Made by a program: the position numbers and the translations under genes. Shown one piece after another: positions 1-7,850 of a stretch of 64,000 bases of DNA (positions are counted from its first letter, which is position 1; each line of letters begins with the position of its first letter). The notes beneath the pieces were generated by a model. It was not told the origin of the DNA and ran no database searches. It saw only the letters and a list, made by a program, of their open reading frames with translations. Source of the stretch: DAOTWA01 sp963702935 (GTDB taxonomy: Bacteria; Chloroflexota; Anaerolineae; Anaerolineales; Anaerolineaceae); contig OY969772.1 of the NCBI GenBank assembly GCA_963702935.1, forward strand, positions 1,240,001 to 1,304,000. The letters run 5' to 3'.

Positions 1-1
1 G

Positions 2-1387
2 AGTGACTTATCCGGACGGTTTATTGCCATAGACCCTGTCAATCACAATACGCTGTATTTTGGAGTCTGGCATAGGACCGCAATCTTCAAATCTACCAAC
101 GGGGGCAGCAGTTGGATTGATGCCAACAGTGGCATCGACGGCGCCAAGATCTTCTGGATTGCCATCGATCCGCTCAACACCAGCACGATCTACGCCGCCA
201 GTCCTAAGGCGGATTCCGCAGATCACTGGGGGATAGTCAAGACCATCAACGCCGGGGGGTCCTGGAAAACGATTGAATTTCAAAACGATAATATGTATCG
301 CGTGGCGGTCGATCCGTTTAACGACAACAACGTGCTGGCCGGCTCGGCCTATACCGGCATTTGGCTTAGCAATAATGCCGGCGGAAGCTGGCATCACAGC
401 CAGGCAGCCTTCTCCAATGCCTCGGTTACTTCCTACCTGGTCCTGCCGGGGAATGGAAATACCGCCTTTGTGAGCACGCTGGGCGGGGGCGTCTCCGAAT
501 CCACCGACGGCGGGCAGACCTGGACGCTCTTGAATGACAACCTGAGCGACCTGAACGTCCACCAGATCGTCCTCAATCCGCAGGGCACCCTCCTGTTTGC
601 CCTGACCGATGCGGGCGGGCTGTACCAGTACGACCTGAGCAGCCACGTGGGTTGGACGGCGTTGGACGCCGGTCTTCCGGCCGTCTCCGCCAACGCGCAA
701 AGCGTGGAGCCCAGCTTCCCCCTGCCCAATCCCAACTTCCCTCGGGAGCCCTGGCCCGACCTGCAAGCCCCTGCGGCGGCCAGCGGCAGCGCCCCCGCGA
801 ATACCCCGCTGTACTCCCTGCGCTTCGATCCCAACAATAAGAGCGTAGCCTACCTGGCTACCGGCGCGGGAGTTTACAAGAGCGCTGACGGCGGGAGCAC
901 CTGGAGCGAAATCTACTCCGGCTCGGTTGCCTACGACGTGGCCGTAGCCCCCACCAACTCCAACATCCTCTATGCCGCCACCAGCGACGGCGTGGTGGGC
1001 AGCGCCGACGCCGGCGCCGGCTGGGCCACCCTCGGCGGGCTGCCCGATGGTGTGTCCGCCTACTCCCTTTCGTTCTCGACCGTGGACCACAAGCTGTACG
1101 TGGGCACGGGCGACGGCGTTTATAAGCTCGGCGACAATGGCCTGGTGCCGACCGGCCTCACCGGGGTTGCCGTTCAGGCAGTAGCCGCCCATCCCACCCA
1201 GTCCAACCTGGTCTACGCCGCCACGCTCAACGGAGCGTACCTTTCCGCGGACGGCGGGGAGAGCTGGAGCACGACGCCGGCCGAGCTGTCTGGCCTGAAC
1301 GTCCAGTCTATCTACGTTGACGCCGCTCACCATCAGGCCTACTTCGGCACGGACGTGCACGGCGCGCTGCGCGTACAGACGCCTTAA
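2..1387 (+). CDS. BNR/Asp-box repeat protein, 5' truncated by window edge
   Basis: The frame is open from base 2, so the protein starts upstream of the window and about 461 residues are visible. Repeated Asp-box-like motifs (S-x-D-G-G-x-T/S-W, such as STDGGQTW and SADGGSTW) recur about every 40-60 residues and alternate with 'DPxNxNxxYA' strands, as in sortilin/VPS10-like and YCF48-like beta-propellers. Such propellers are usually secreted or surface proteins, sometimes glycan-binding or hydrolytic. No catalytic residue can be assigned and the signal peptide lies outside the window. The internal Met at 293 is not the start because the repeat pattern continues upstream of it. Confidence 0.85.
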   Translation, partial: SDLSGRFIAIDPVNHNTLYFGVWHRTAIFKSTNGGSSWIDANSGIDGAKIFWIAIDPLNTSTIYAASPKADSADHWGIVKTINAGGSWKTIEFQNDNMYRVAVDPFNDNNVLAGSAYTGIWLSNNAGGSWHHSQAAFSNASVTSYLVLPGNGNTAFVSTLGGGVSESTDGGQTWTLLNDNLSDLNVHQIVLNPQGTLLFALTDAGGLYQYDLSSHVGWTALDAGLPAVSANAQSVEPSFPLPNPNFPREPWPDLQAPAAASGSAPANTPLYSLRFDPNNKSVAYLATGAGVYKSADGGSTWSEIYSGSVAYDVAVAPTNSNILYAATSDGVVGSADAGAGWATLGGLPDGVSAYSLSFSTVDHKLYVGTGDGVYKLGDNGLVPTGLTGVAVQAVAAHPTQSNLVYAATLNGAYLSADGGESWSTTPAELSGLNVQSIYVDAAHHQAYFGTDVHGALRVQTP

Positions 1388-1404
1388 ATATCGACGCCGT
1401 TTTC

Positions 1405-1435
1405 TGTAGGGGCGCAGCAGGCCCGTGCCCCTACA
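1405..1435. terminator. hairpin after Asp-box gene, possible terminator or repeat
   Basis: A perfect 9-bp inverted repeat (TGTAGGGGC...GCCCCTACA) lies 18 bp after the stop. It lacks a clear T-run, so it may be an intergenic repeat hairpin and not a Rho-independent terminator. Confidence 0.35.
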
Positions 1436-1480
1436 GATGGCGCTCCACCCCGAGAAACGGGTGCCCGCGCCCTAATGTGC

Positions 1481-1521
1481 TATAATTAATCTGCCCCTCG
1501 AAAAAGAAGGCTCGGGGGCAG
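1481..1521 (+). promoter_or_regulatory. -10 box and leader hairpin before membrane-protein gene
   Basis: TATAAT lies at 1481-1486 without a good -35. It is followed at 1491-1521 by a hairpin (CTGCCCC...GGGGCAG) ending in CTTTATT, which would fall in the 5' leader of the next gene and could attenuate it. The function is inferred only from position and structure. Confidence 0.3.
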
Positions 1522-1541
1522 CTTTATTATATCTGGCCCGG

Positions 1542-2075
1542 ATGGGTGGGCGTTCAGCGCTGAATTCTATGCAAACCGATAGCGATGGTGGTTTGCTACT
1601 ACAAGAAATGGTCTTGAAAGTGGAATCAGAAGGCACCTCGATCTCCCCCAGGCGGCCTTTCAGCCTTACTGTGATCCTGATCCTGTGGCTGCTCCTCGCC
1701 TGCGCGGGGGGGCTGCGCCTGGTGGGGGCTGTCGCCAATTGGGGCCTTCTGCTAGAGCTGGGGGTCCAGCCGGGGCCGGTGTACCTGGCCGTGAGCGGGG
1801 GCGTGTTTGGCTTGCTGGGGCTGCTTTTGGCCTGGGGCTTCTGGAAAGGCTTCCCCTGGGCCGGGCTGGCCGGGCGCGTGGCGGCCTTTTTTTATCCCCT
1901 GGCCTATTGGCTGGAGCGCCTGGCTTTTTCTCGCTCGCCGGAAGCCTGGAGCAACTGGCCCTTTGCGGCAGGCGTCACGCTGCTGTGGTTGGCCTTCGCC
2001 TGGTGGACTCTTTCCAGGCCATCCAGCCGGCGTTTCTTCGCCCGGGAGGGAAGTTCGCACACGAAAGGGATGTGA
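1542..2075 (+). CDS. small integral membrane protein, unknown function
   Basis: The 177-residue product has a short polar N-terminus and about four hydrophobic segments (roughly residues 40-60, 75-100, 105-125 and 145-165) rich in Leu, Trp and Gly. It ends in a basic tail (SRPSSRRFFAREG). No enzymatic motif was seen. ATG codons at 1542, 1569 and 1608 are all in frame and none has a strong Shine-Dalgarno sequence, so the start is uncertain; 1608 would still keep all membrane segments. The stop lies 4 bp before the CYTH start, so the two are probably co-transcribed. Confidence 0.6.
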   Translation: MGGRSALNSMQTDSDGGLLLQEMVLKVESEGTSISPRRPFSLTVILILWLLLACAGGLRLVGAVANWGLLLELGVQPGPVYLAVSGGVFGLLGLLLAWGFWKGFPWAGLAGRVAAFFYPLAYWLERLAFSRSPEAWSNWPFAAGVTLLWLAFAWWTLSRPSSRRFFAREGSSHTKGM

Positions 2076-2079
2076 AGCG

Positions 2080-2685
2080 ATGTTGGAAGAAGAACTGGAA
2101 GTAAAGTTTTGCATCAAGGATTTGTCGGCATTGGAGAAGCGCCTGAGGAGTCTGGATGCCAGCCTGGCGCAGACCCGCGTCCACGAGATCAACCTGCGCT
2201 TCGACACGCCGGACGGCTTGATGATGCGCACGCAGCAGGTGTTGCGCCTGCGCATGGATAAAGAAGCCATGCTGACCTATAAAGGCCCCAGCCAGGATCG
2301 CGAGGACGTGACCGCCCGCCGCGAGATCGAGGTGGTGGTGAGCGATTTCTCAGCCGCCCGCCGCCTGCTGGAAGCCCTGGGGTATCGCGTGGTGGTGACT
2401 TACGAGAAATATCGCACGACTTACCTGCTGGATGCGCTGCGTATCACCCTCGACGAGATGCCCTACGGCGATTTTATCGAGATCGAGGGGCCGGACCCGC
2501 TCGAGATCCAAAGAGCAGCCGAACGCCTTAGCCTGGATTGGTCCGCACGGGTGATGGACAGCTATCTGGCCATGTTCGGCAAGCTTCCCAACCAGTTGAC
2601 CCACGGCGCGCACGACCTGACCTTCGCCAACTTCCAGGGACTCCAGGTGACGCCCGCCGACCTCGGCATCCGCACCGGGGATTAA
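2080..2685 (+). CDS. CYTH-domain protein (adenylate cyclase IV / triphosphatase family)
   Basis: The ~201-residue protein opens with the ExExK signature of CYTH enzymes (ELEVK at residues 5-9) and contains the alternating charged strands of the triphosphate tunnel (LRFDT, LRLRM, LTYKGP, REIEVVV, YRTTYLL, DEMPYGDFIEIEG). CYTH proteins bind metal and cleave triphosphates, such as thiamine triphosphate or inorganic tripolyphosphate, or cyclise ATP. The substrate cannot be told from sequence. The ATG at 2080 is chosen because the motif must be N-terminal, although the frame is open further upstream. The 3' end overlaps convergent murI by 4 bp. Confidence 0.85.
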   Translation: MLEEELEVKFCIKDLSALEKRLRSLDASLAQTRVHEINLRFDTPDGLMMRTQQVLRLRMDKEAMLTYKGPSQDREDVTARREIEVVVSDFSAARRLLEALGYRVVVTYEKYRTTYLLDALRITLDEMPYGDFIEIEGPDPLEIQRAAERLSLDWSARVMDSYLAMFGKLPNQLTHGAHDLTFANFQGLQVTPADLGIRTGD

Positions 2686-3569
2686 AAGCTCGCCTTTTCG
2701 ACCAGCTTGCCACCCACCCAGTGGACGGCGCGCACCGCACCCGTTTCGCCCAGCAGCTCGGGCAGGAGAGCTTGTAGCCCCTCAACTCCGGCGCTGGTGA
2801 AGAAGCGCAGCGCACCCCGCTGGGTGTTTGTATTTAACCGGCCACGCGCCTCGAGCAGGCGGCCGGCCTGGCGCGCGACGGCCGGGGCCGGGTCGATGAC
2901 CCGCACCTGCGGCCCCACGATTTCCTGGATGAGGGGGATAACGAAAGGATAATGCGTGCATCCCAGCACCACGGTATCGATGCCGCGGCGCAGCATGGGC
3001 TGCAATGCTTCTGCCAGGATGGCGCGCGTGGCCGGCGTGCGTAGCTCTCCCGCCTCGATCTGCGCCACCAGCCCCGGGCAAGTGCTCTGCATGAGCTTCA
3101 CCCCCTGGGCAAAGCGCTCCACCACCGAAGCGTACAGCGCGCCCTGGAAAGTGGCCGGGGTAGCCAGCACGCCCACCACTCCACTGCGAGTGGCTTCGGC
3201 AGCGGGCTTGACCGCCGGCTCCATGCCCACGAAGGGCGTCTGGGGAAACTTCTCGCGCAGGGTGTGCAGGGCGGCTGCCGAGGCCGCGTTGCAGGCCACC
3301 ACGATCAGCTTGGCTTCCCGCTCCAACAAGAAGCGCGTGATGCCTTCGGCGAAGGCGCGCACTTCCTGGATGGGACGCGGCCCATAAGGCACGTGGCCCT
3401 GGTCGCCAACGTAGATCACCGCCTCGGCTGGGAGCTGCGTCCGGATGGCGCGCAGCACAGACAGTCCGCCCACCCCCGAATCGAAAACTCCGATGGGAGC
3501 CGCCCCTTCCTCCCTCTCCTCATGAGGAGAAGGGCCGGGGGTGAGGTCAGAAAAAAGGGGTGAATCCAT
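2682..3569 (-). CDS. murI: glutamate racemase MurI with repeat-encoded N-terminus
   Basis: It interconverts L- and D-glutamate for peptidoglycan. Family motifs are present: IGVFDSGVGGLSVL near the N-terminus, YVGDQGHVPYGPR, the first catalytic cysteine in VVACNAASAAAL and the second in VVLGCTHYPF. The only start codon ahead of the conserved core is the ATG at 3569, so residues ~9-22 (LTPGPSPHEEREEG) are translated from a dispersed intergenic repeat that has entered the reading frame. Length (295 aa) is normal apart from this extension. The start lies 13 bp after the stop of the upstream amidotransferase-like gene, suggesting one operon. Confidence 0.92.
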   Translation of the reverse strand: MDSPLFSDLTPGPSPHEEREEGAAPIGVFDSGVGGLSVLRAIRTQLPAEAVIYVGDQGHVPYGPRPIQEVRAFAEGITRFLLEREAKLIVVACNAASAAALHTLREKFPQTPFVGMEPAVKPAAEATRSGVVGVLATPATFQGALYASVVERFAQGVKLMQSTCPGLVAQIEAGELRTPATRAILAEALQPMLRRGIDTVVLGCTHYPFVIPLIQEIVGPQVRVIDPAPAVARQAGRLLEARGRLNTNTQRGALRFFTSAGVEGLQALLPELLGETGAVRAVHWVGGKLVEKASF

Positions 3570-3581
3570 GGGCCGAGGGGT

Positions 3582-4310
3582 TCAATCCGTTCGACTGCTG
3601 GCTTCCACGAAGGCCCTGAACAACGCCTGCATGGACTCCAGCTCCGCAAGCCATTCGGGATGCCATTGCACGCCAACGCCGAAAGGATGTCCGGGCAGCT
3701 CCACGGCCTCCACCAACCCATCCGGGGCGCTGGCGCTGGCCTCCAGGCCGGGGGCCACGCGCTCCACACCCTGGTGGTGCAGGCTGTTGACTCCCAGCTC
3801 GGTGGCGCCCAGGATGGCGGCCAGGCGGCTGCCTTCCCGCACGCGGACGGTGTGCGCCAGGAACGCGTAAGGCTGCCCGGTCACGTGCTCGTGCTGTACC
3901 GCGCCGGGAAGCTGGTCGGGGAGGTGGGTGTAGAGGCTGCCGCCCAGCGCGACGTTGATCACCTGGATGCCGCGGCAGATGCCCAGGAAGGGCTTGCCCC
4001 CCTGGGCCGCCTGCTGCACCAGCCAGGTCTCCAGCTCGTCGCGCTCGGCGAGCACGTCGTAGACTTTGGCGTGGGGCCGCCCGTTGAAGCGCGCCGGGGC
4101 GATGTCGCCGCCGCCGGTCAGCAGCACGCCGTCCAGGCGCGGAAAGAGCTGCGCGAGGGCGCTTTCCGGTATCCCCGCCGGAAGGATCAGCGGCAGGCCG
4201 CCCGCGCGTAGAACGGCGCGCACGTAGGCGTCGTTGAGCACGGCCTGCCCGGCGCCGTCCGGGTTGGCCTTGTGGTTGGCTGTGATTCCGATGAGGGGGT
4301 TCGTGGACAT
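3582..4310 (-). CDS. gamma-glutamyl-gamma-aminobutyrate hydrolase family (peptidase C26)
   Basis: This is a class-I glutamine-amidotransferase-like hydrolase of the PuuD type, which cleaves gamma-glutamyl amides. It shows PLIGITAN at the N-terminus, VLLTGGGDI, the nucleophile elbow PFLGICRGIQVINVALGG (catalytic Cys) and the His/Glu region GVQWHPEW. The start MSTNPLIG at 4310 is preferred over an in-frame ATG 33 bp upstream because it is preceded by AAGGACTCCC and matches the family N-terminus. It lies directly upstream of murI on the same strand. The true substrate is unknown. Confidence 0.88.
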   Translation of the reverse strand: MSTNPLIGITANHKANPDGAGQAVLNDAYVRAVLRAGGLPLILPAGIPESALAQLFPRLDGVLLTGGGDIAPARFNGRPHAKVYDVLAERDELETWLVQQAAQGGKPFLGICRGIQVINVALGGSLYTHLPDQLPGAVQHEHVTGQPYAFLAHTVRVREGSRLAAILGATELGVNSLHHQGVERVAPGLEASASAPDGLVEAVELPGHPFGVGVQWHPEWLAELESMQALFRAFVEASSRTD

Positions 4311-4325
4311 GGGAGTCCTTTGGAG

Positions 4326-4395
4326 GTCAAGGCGATCAGGCAACCAGGAGACCAGGAAATCTGGGATGAAGCCTTGCGAAGGTTTAGAACGCAGG
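4326..4395. repeat. dispersed 'GATCAGGC' and 'CCTTGCGAAGG' intergenic repeats
   Basis: The short spacer holds one copy of the CAGG-rich words (GGCGATCAGGCAACCAGG) followed by a GCCTTGCGAAGGTTTAGAA element. Both recur in many spacers of this window. Confidence 0.6.
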
Positions 4396-4569
4396 CCAAT
4401 GTGTCTATGGATAGAAAACCGCTCTTTCAGCCAACCCTCACAAGGCTATCTGTTTTGATCACCTGTTCCCTGATCGCCTCGTTGACTGATTACCCTCTCC
4501 CTACTACACACAAAGGGCGCAACCCAAACGAACGGGCTGCACCCTGCCTGAGATCGAAGAGAAAGAAGA

Positions 4570-4917
4570 TCAGGAAAACTTTTGCTTGAGCCGGGCGCTC
4601 TTGCCGGTGCGGCCCCGCAGGAAGTATAGCCGGGCGCGACGCACGATGTTGTGGCGGTCGACCACCACTTTGTCGATGCGCGGGGAACGCAGCAAGAAGG
4701 TGCGCTCGACGCCGATGCCGTTGCTCGCCATGCGGCGAACGGTGAAGGAGGCATTGTTGCCTCTGCCGCGCACGAAGAGCACGGTGCCCTTGAACTCCTG
4801 CACACGCTCGCGGTTGCCTTCCTTGATTTTCACGTGCACGCTGACCGCGTCGCCGGGTTGCAAAGCCGGGATGTTCGGGTTGACGGAGGCTTCAACAGCC
4901 GAGATCAATTCGCTCAT
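4570..4917 (-). CDS. rplS: 50S ribosomal protein L19
   Basis: The 115-residue protein matches L19 end to end: PGDAVSVHVKIKEGNRERVQEFKG, then VLFVRGRG, NASFTVRRMASNGIGVER, DKVVVDRHNIVRRARLYFLRGRTGKSARLK. L19 lies at the 30S/50S interface. Here rplS stands apart from its common partners rpsP, rimM and trmD and has its own promoter about 70 bp upstream. Confidence 0.97.
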   Translation of the reverse strand: MSELISAVEASVNPNIPALQPGDAVSVHVKIKEGNRERVQEFKGTVLFVRGRGNNASFTVRRMASNGIGVERTFLLRSPRIDKVVVDRHNIVRRARLYFLRGRTGKSARLKQKFS

Positions 4918-4987
4918 TGCATTCAGTCCTTACCAAAATGTGCTGCCAAATAATTGCTGGCTTGCGCCTCTTAGAGCGCGGGGTGGA

Positions 4988-5016
4988 ATTATACTATGCT
5001 AAGCGATTCAAGTAAA
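4988..5016 (-). promoter_or_regulatory. sigma-70-type promoter of rplS
   Basis: Read on the minus strand, TTTACT (5016-5011), a 17-bp spacer and a perfect TATAAT (4993-4988) lie about 70 bp upstream of the rplS ATG. Confidence 0.6.
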
Positions 5017-5036
5017 GGATATTTCAAAGGAATCGG

Positions 5037-5190
5037 GCGATCAAGGAAACGGGGAGCGGGCAATCAGGCGATGAGGCAATCAGGGACCAGGCGATCAGGG
5101 AACCTTTCCTTCCGCTCCAGCGTCCATGAGTACAGCGAAAGCCGTGATCCCCCTTCGCCCCCCTTACCAAGGGGGGTTGGGGGGGATCCG
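5037..5190. repeat. mixed dispersed intergenic repeats
   Basis: This spacer consists of GATCAGG/CAATCAGGC words (5037-5100) and then a copy of the hairpin-forming element CCCCCTTACCAAGGGGGGTT followed by GGGGGGAT (to about 5190). Related copies lie at 29674-29704 and 34695-34726. No gene was seen. Confidence 0.7.
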
Positions 5191-5216
5191 AATCTCAACC
5201 TAATAAGCGAGGTACT

Positions 5217-6056
5217 ATGCGACGCAAAAACATCTTTTTAATGGTACCGGGCGCTCTCTGCGCACTTGCCCTGGCAGCCTGCAACCTGGGAGTCAAGCCT
5301 CCCTCCTCCCAGCCCATCCTCGAAATTCCCACCCTGCTCCCCACCCAGCCGGTAGCGAGCACGCCGGCGCCCATCGTCACGGCGACCCTGCCATCCCTGC
5401 CTACCCGGCCTCCCTTGCCCACAGCGGCGCCCTTCGTCTCGCAAAGCGGGCGCGTTTCGATGGCCGCCGGCGGCACCCAGGCCTCCATCACGGGCAGCGT
5501 ATCTGCCGGCGGCAGCACGGACTACCTGGTGGGCGCGCAGGCCGGACAATACATGTTGGTGAGTATTAGCTCGATCGACCCGAGTCTGGCTCTGCAAGTC
5601 TTATCGCCCGCCGGCTCCACCCTGCTCTCGGCGACCAGCAAGCTGACCACCTGGCAGGGCACGCTCTCCGCCAGCGGCGACTACCGCGTCTCGGCCGTCT
5701 CGCCCGCCTCGGATGGAGGCGCCGCCACCTTCGACCTGAGCATCACCATCCCCGTGCGCGTGACCTTCCAGCCGGGCGCCGTCAGCGCCACCCTGAGCGG
5801 GCAGATTTCCGGCGGCCTGAATAACACCTACCTGCTGCGCGCTTTGAAGGATCAGACCCTCGGCGTGACCGTCAGCTCGCCGAGCAACGACATCTACCTG
5901 ACCATCTACGGCCTGCAAGATGGCCAGCCCTACGTGCGCTCCAGCCTGGGCGTCACGCACGCTTCCTTCAAGCTGCCCTCCACCCAGGATTACGTCATCG
6001 TGCTCGTGCCCAATAGCAACTCCGAGGCTTATTCGGTGCAATTTACGGCGCAATAA
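5217..6056 (+). CDS. secreted lipoprotein with tandem pre-peptidase-C-like domains
   Basis: The 279-residue protein has a type II signal peptide (RRKN, hydrophobic core, lipobox LAAC with Cys near residue 22) and a Pro/Thr/Ala-rich linker. Two beta-rich repeats follow, each starting with 'G.VSxGGSTDYLVGAQAGQ' or 'GQISGGLNNTYLLRALKDQ' and continuing with 'VSISS.DPSLALQV' or 'VTVSSPSNDIYLTIYG'. This pattern resembles PPC/jelly-roll modules that often hang on secreted proteases, but no protease domain is present. Start: ATG at 5217 after GCGAGGTACT. Exported and membrane-anchored; its partner is unknown. Confidence 0.8.
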   Translation: MRRKNIFLMVPGALCALALAACNLGVKPPSSQPILEIPTLLPTQPVASTPAPIVTATLPSLPTRPPLPTAAPFVSQSGRVSMAAGGTQASITGSVSAGGSTDYLVGAQAGQYMLVSISSIDPSLALQVLSPAGSTLLSATSKLTTWQGTLSASGDYRVSAVSPASDGGAATFDLSITIPVRVTFQPGAVSATLSGQISGGLNNTYLLRALKDQTLGVTVSSPSNDIYLTIYGLQDGQPYVRSSLGVTHASFKLPSTQDYVIVLVPNSNSEAYSVQFTAQ

Positions 6057-6059
6057 ACC

Positions 6060-6089
6060 TTGGCGGAATCCTCTTCTCTATGATATACT
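6060..6089 (+). promoter_or_regulatory. candidate promoter of the rpsB-tsf operon
   Basis: TTGGCG at 6060-6065 and TATACT at 6084-6089 are separated by 18 bp. The transcript would have a leader of about 135 nt ahead of rpsB, long enough for autoregulation by S2. This is known in other bacteria but not shown here. Confidence 0.45.
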
Positions 6090-6229
6090 TGCTGCGCTTT
6101 TGCCACGGCAAAGCACACCTCTCATTTCACACGCCTCTCGACCTTCCCGGGCGTGCTGCGGCGGCCCGGCCGGCGCAGTTCTGGGAAGGGATGACGGGGG
6201 CGGAGGAAAAACGCAAAGGAGAATAGTAG

Positions 6230-7135
6230 ATGGCTACAGTAGTCTCGATGAAAGCTTTACTCGAGAGCGGTGTTCACTTCGGACATCGCACCAACAAGTG
6301 GAACCCCCACATGCGCCAGTTCATATTTACGGAACGCAACGGGATCCACATTATCGACCTCCAGCAAACAGTTAAAGCCCTGAATACGGCCTACGCTCTC
6401 GTCCGCGATACCGTCGCGGGCGGCGGCACGATCATGCTCGTGGGCACCAAGCGCCAGGCGCAGGAAACCATCAAGGAAGAAGCCATGCGCTGCGGTATGC
6501 CCTACGTCACCGAGCGCTGGCTGGGCGGCATGCTCACCAACTGGGCCACCATGTACCAGCGCGTCATGGAAATGGAGCGCCTCGAGCACATGCGCGACTC
6601 GGGTGAGATCAACCGCCTCACCAAAAAAGAGGGCCTGCTCATCGAGCGCGAGATCAAGCGCCTCGATACGCGCCTGAGCGGCGTGCGCAATATGAAGCGC
6701 CTGCCCGATCTGATCTTCGTGGTGGACGTGATGCGCGAAGACACCGCCGTTCACGAGGCCAACGTGACCAAGATCCCGGTGATCGCCCTGGTGGATACCA
6801 ACTGCGACCCCGGCGGCGTAGATTACGTCATCCCCTCCAACGACGACGCCATCCGCGCCATCAAGCTGCTGGTGGGCAAGATCGCCGACGCCGTGCTGGA
6901 AGGCAAGGCTTTCCGCAAAGATCAGGAAGAGGAAACCGAAGAGGCCCCCATGCCCGTTGAAGCGGCTCCCGCTCGCGGCCTGATGGAAGCCGAGCCGGAG
7001 CTGGAAGACAAGGATTTGCTGGGCGAATCGACCATGGCCAAGCTGGGTTCCAGCCGCACCCCGGTAGAGGATACTCCGGAAGAGAAAGTGGAAGTGGAAG
7101 CGGAAGAGACCGTAGAAGAGAATGCGGAAGAATAA
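6230..7135 (+). CDS. rpsB: 30S ribosomal protein S2 with acidic C-terminal extension
   Basis: The core is canonical: MKALLESGVHFGHRTNKWNP, FTERNGIHIIDLQQT, VGTKRQAQETIKEEA, ERWLGGMLTNW, PDLIFVVDV, IPVIALVDTNCDPGGVDYVIPSNDDA. The usual S2 ends near residue 225-255; this one runs to 301 with a Glu-rich, probably disordered tail (about residues 230-301, ending EETVEENAEE). It has a good leader SD (AAAGGAG). tsf follows after 57 bp as in most bacteria. Confidence 0.97.
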   Translation: MATVVSMKALLESGVHFGHRTNKWNPHMRQFIFTERNGIHIIDLQQTVKALNTAYALVRDTVAGGGTIMLVGTKRQAQETIKEEAMRCGMPYVTERWLGGMLTNWATMYQRVMEMERLEHMRDSGEINRLTKKEGLLIEREIKRLDTRLSGVRNMKRLPDLIFVVDVMREDTAVHEANVTKIPVIALVDTNCDPGGVDYVIPSNDDAIRAIKLLVGKIADAVLEGKAFRKDQEEETEEAPMPVEAAPARGLMEAEPELEDKDLLGESTMAKLGSSRTPVEDTPEEKVEVEAEETVEENAEE

Positions 7136-7192
7136 ACCGGCCGGCACCTTAGCCGAACGCCGAACTTACTTTTTAGTCTGAGGGATAGCTGC

Positions 7193-7798
7193 ATGGCAAT
7201 AACCACCGAAATAATCAAACAATTGCGCGAAGCAACCGGCGCCGGCATTCTGGATTGCCGCAAGGCGTTGGAACAGGCCGACGGAAATTTCGACAAGGCG
7301 CTCGATTACTTGCGCGAGAAGGGGCTGGCTACTGCCGCCAAGCGCTCTGACCGCACTGCCTCTGAGGGCATCGTCGAGCTTTACTCGCACGGCAAGGGCC
7401 GGGTGGGTGTGATGGTGGAAGTGAACTGCGAGACCGATTTCGTCGGCCGCTCGGAAGCTTTCCGCAATTTCGCTCACGAAGTGGCCCTGCAGATTGCCGC
7501 CAGCGCGCCCCAATTCATCAAGGAAGAGGATATTCCGGCTGAAGTGTTGGAGCACGAGGCCCAGATCGCCACAGCCAAGGCGCGCGAAGAAGGCAAGCCC
7601 GATGCGGTCGTCCCCCGCATCGTCGAGGGCTATCTGAATAAATTCAAGGACGAGACGGTGCTGTTGCGCCAGACTTACATCCGCGACGAGGAATTGACCG
7701 TGCAGAAATTGATGAACCAGGTCGTCGCCAGTCTGGGCGAAAATATCGTCATCCGGCGCTTTGCCCGCTGGGAATTGGGCGAAGCATCCGAGGGGTGA
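7193..7798 (+). CDS. tsf: elongation factor Ts, short form
   Basis: Guanine-nucleotide exchange factor for EF-Tu. The N-terminal UBA-like helix bundle (EIIKQLREATGAGILDCRKALEQADG) is followed by the signature RVGVMVEVNCETDFVGRSEAF. At 201 residues it is the short EF-Ts seen in Chloroflexi, Thermus and cyanobacteria, lacking most of the second core subdomain of E. coli EF-Ts. It is followed at once by an intrinsic terminator. Confidence 0.97.
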   Translation: MAITTEIIKQLREATGAGILDCRKALEQADGNFDKALDYLREKGLATAAKRSDRTASEGIVELYSHGKGRVGVMVEVNCETDFVGRSEAFRNFAHEVALQIAASAPQFIKEEDIPAEVLEHEAQIATAKAREEGKPDAVVPRIVEGYLNKFKDETVLLRQTYIRDEELTVQKLMNQVVASLGENIVIRRFARWELGEASEG

Positions 7799-7808
7799 GA
7801 GACTCATC

Positions 7809-7836
7809 AGGCCAACCGAAAGGTTGGCCTTTTTAT
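7809..7836 (+). terminator. Rho-independent terminator after tsf
   Basis: AGGCCAACC-GAA-AGGTTGGCCT is a perfect stem with a short loop, immediately followed by TTTTTAT. It lies between tsf and pyrH, so pyrH transcription is either read-through or separately initiated; the spacer to pyrH is only 52 bp. Confidence 0.9.
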
Positions 7837-7850
7837 ACCAAGGAGAATGT

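Noticed and set aside
8..1360. Long open frame on the minus strand, about 450 codons
   Set aside because: It mirrors the Asp-box gene in high-GC DNA; its product is a Gly/Val-rich string without domains, while the plus strand has clear repeats.
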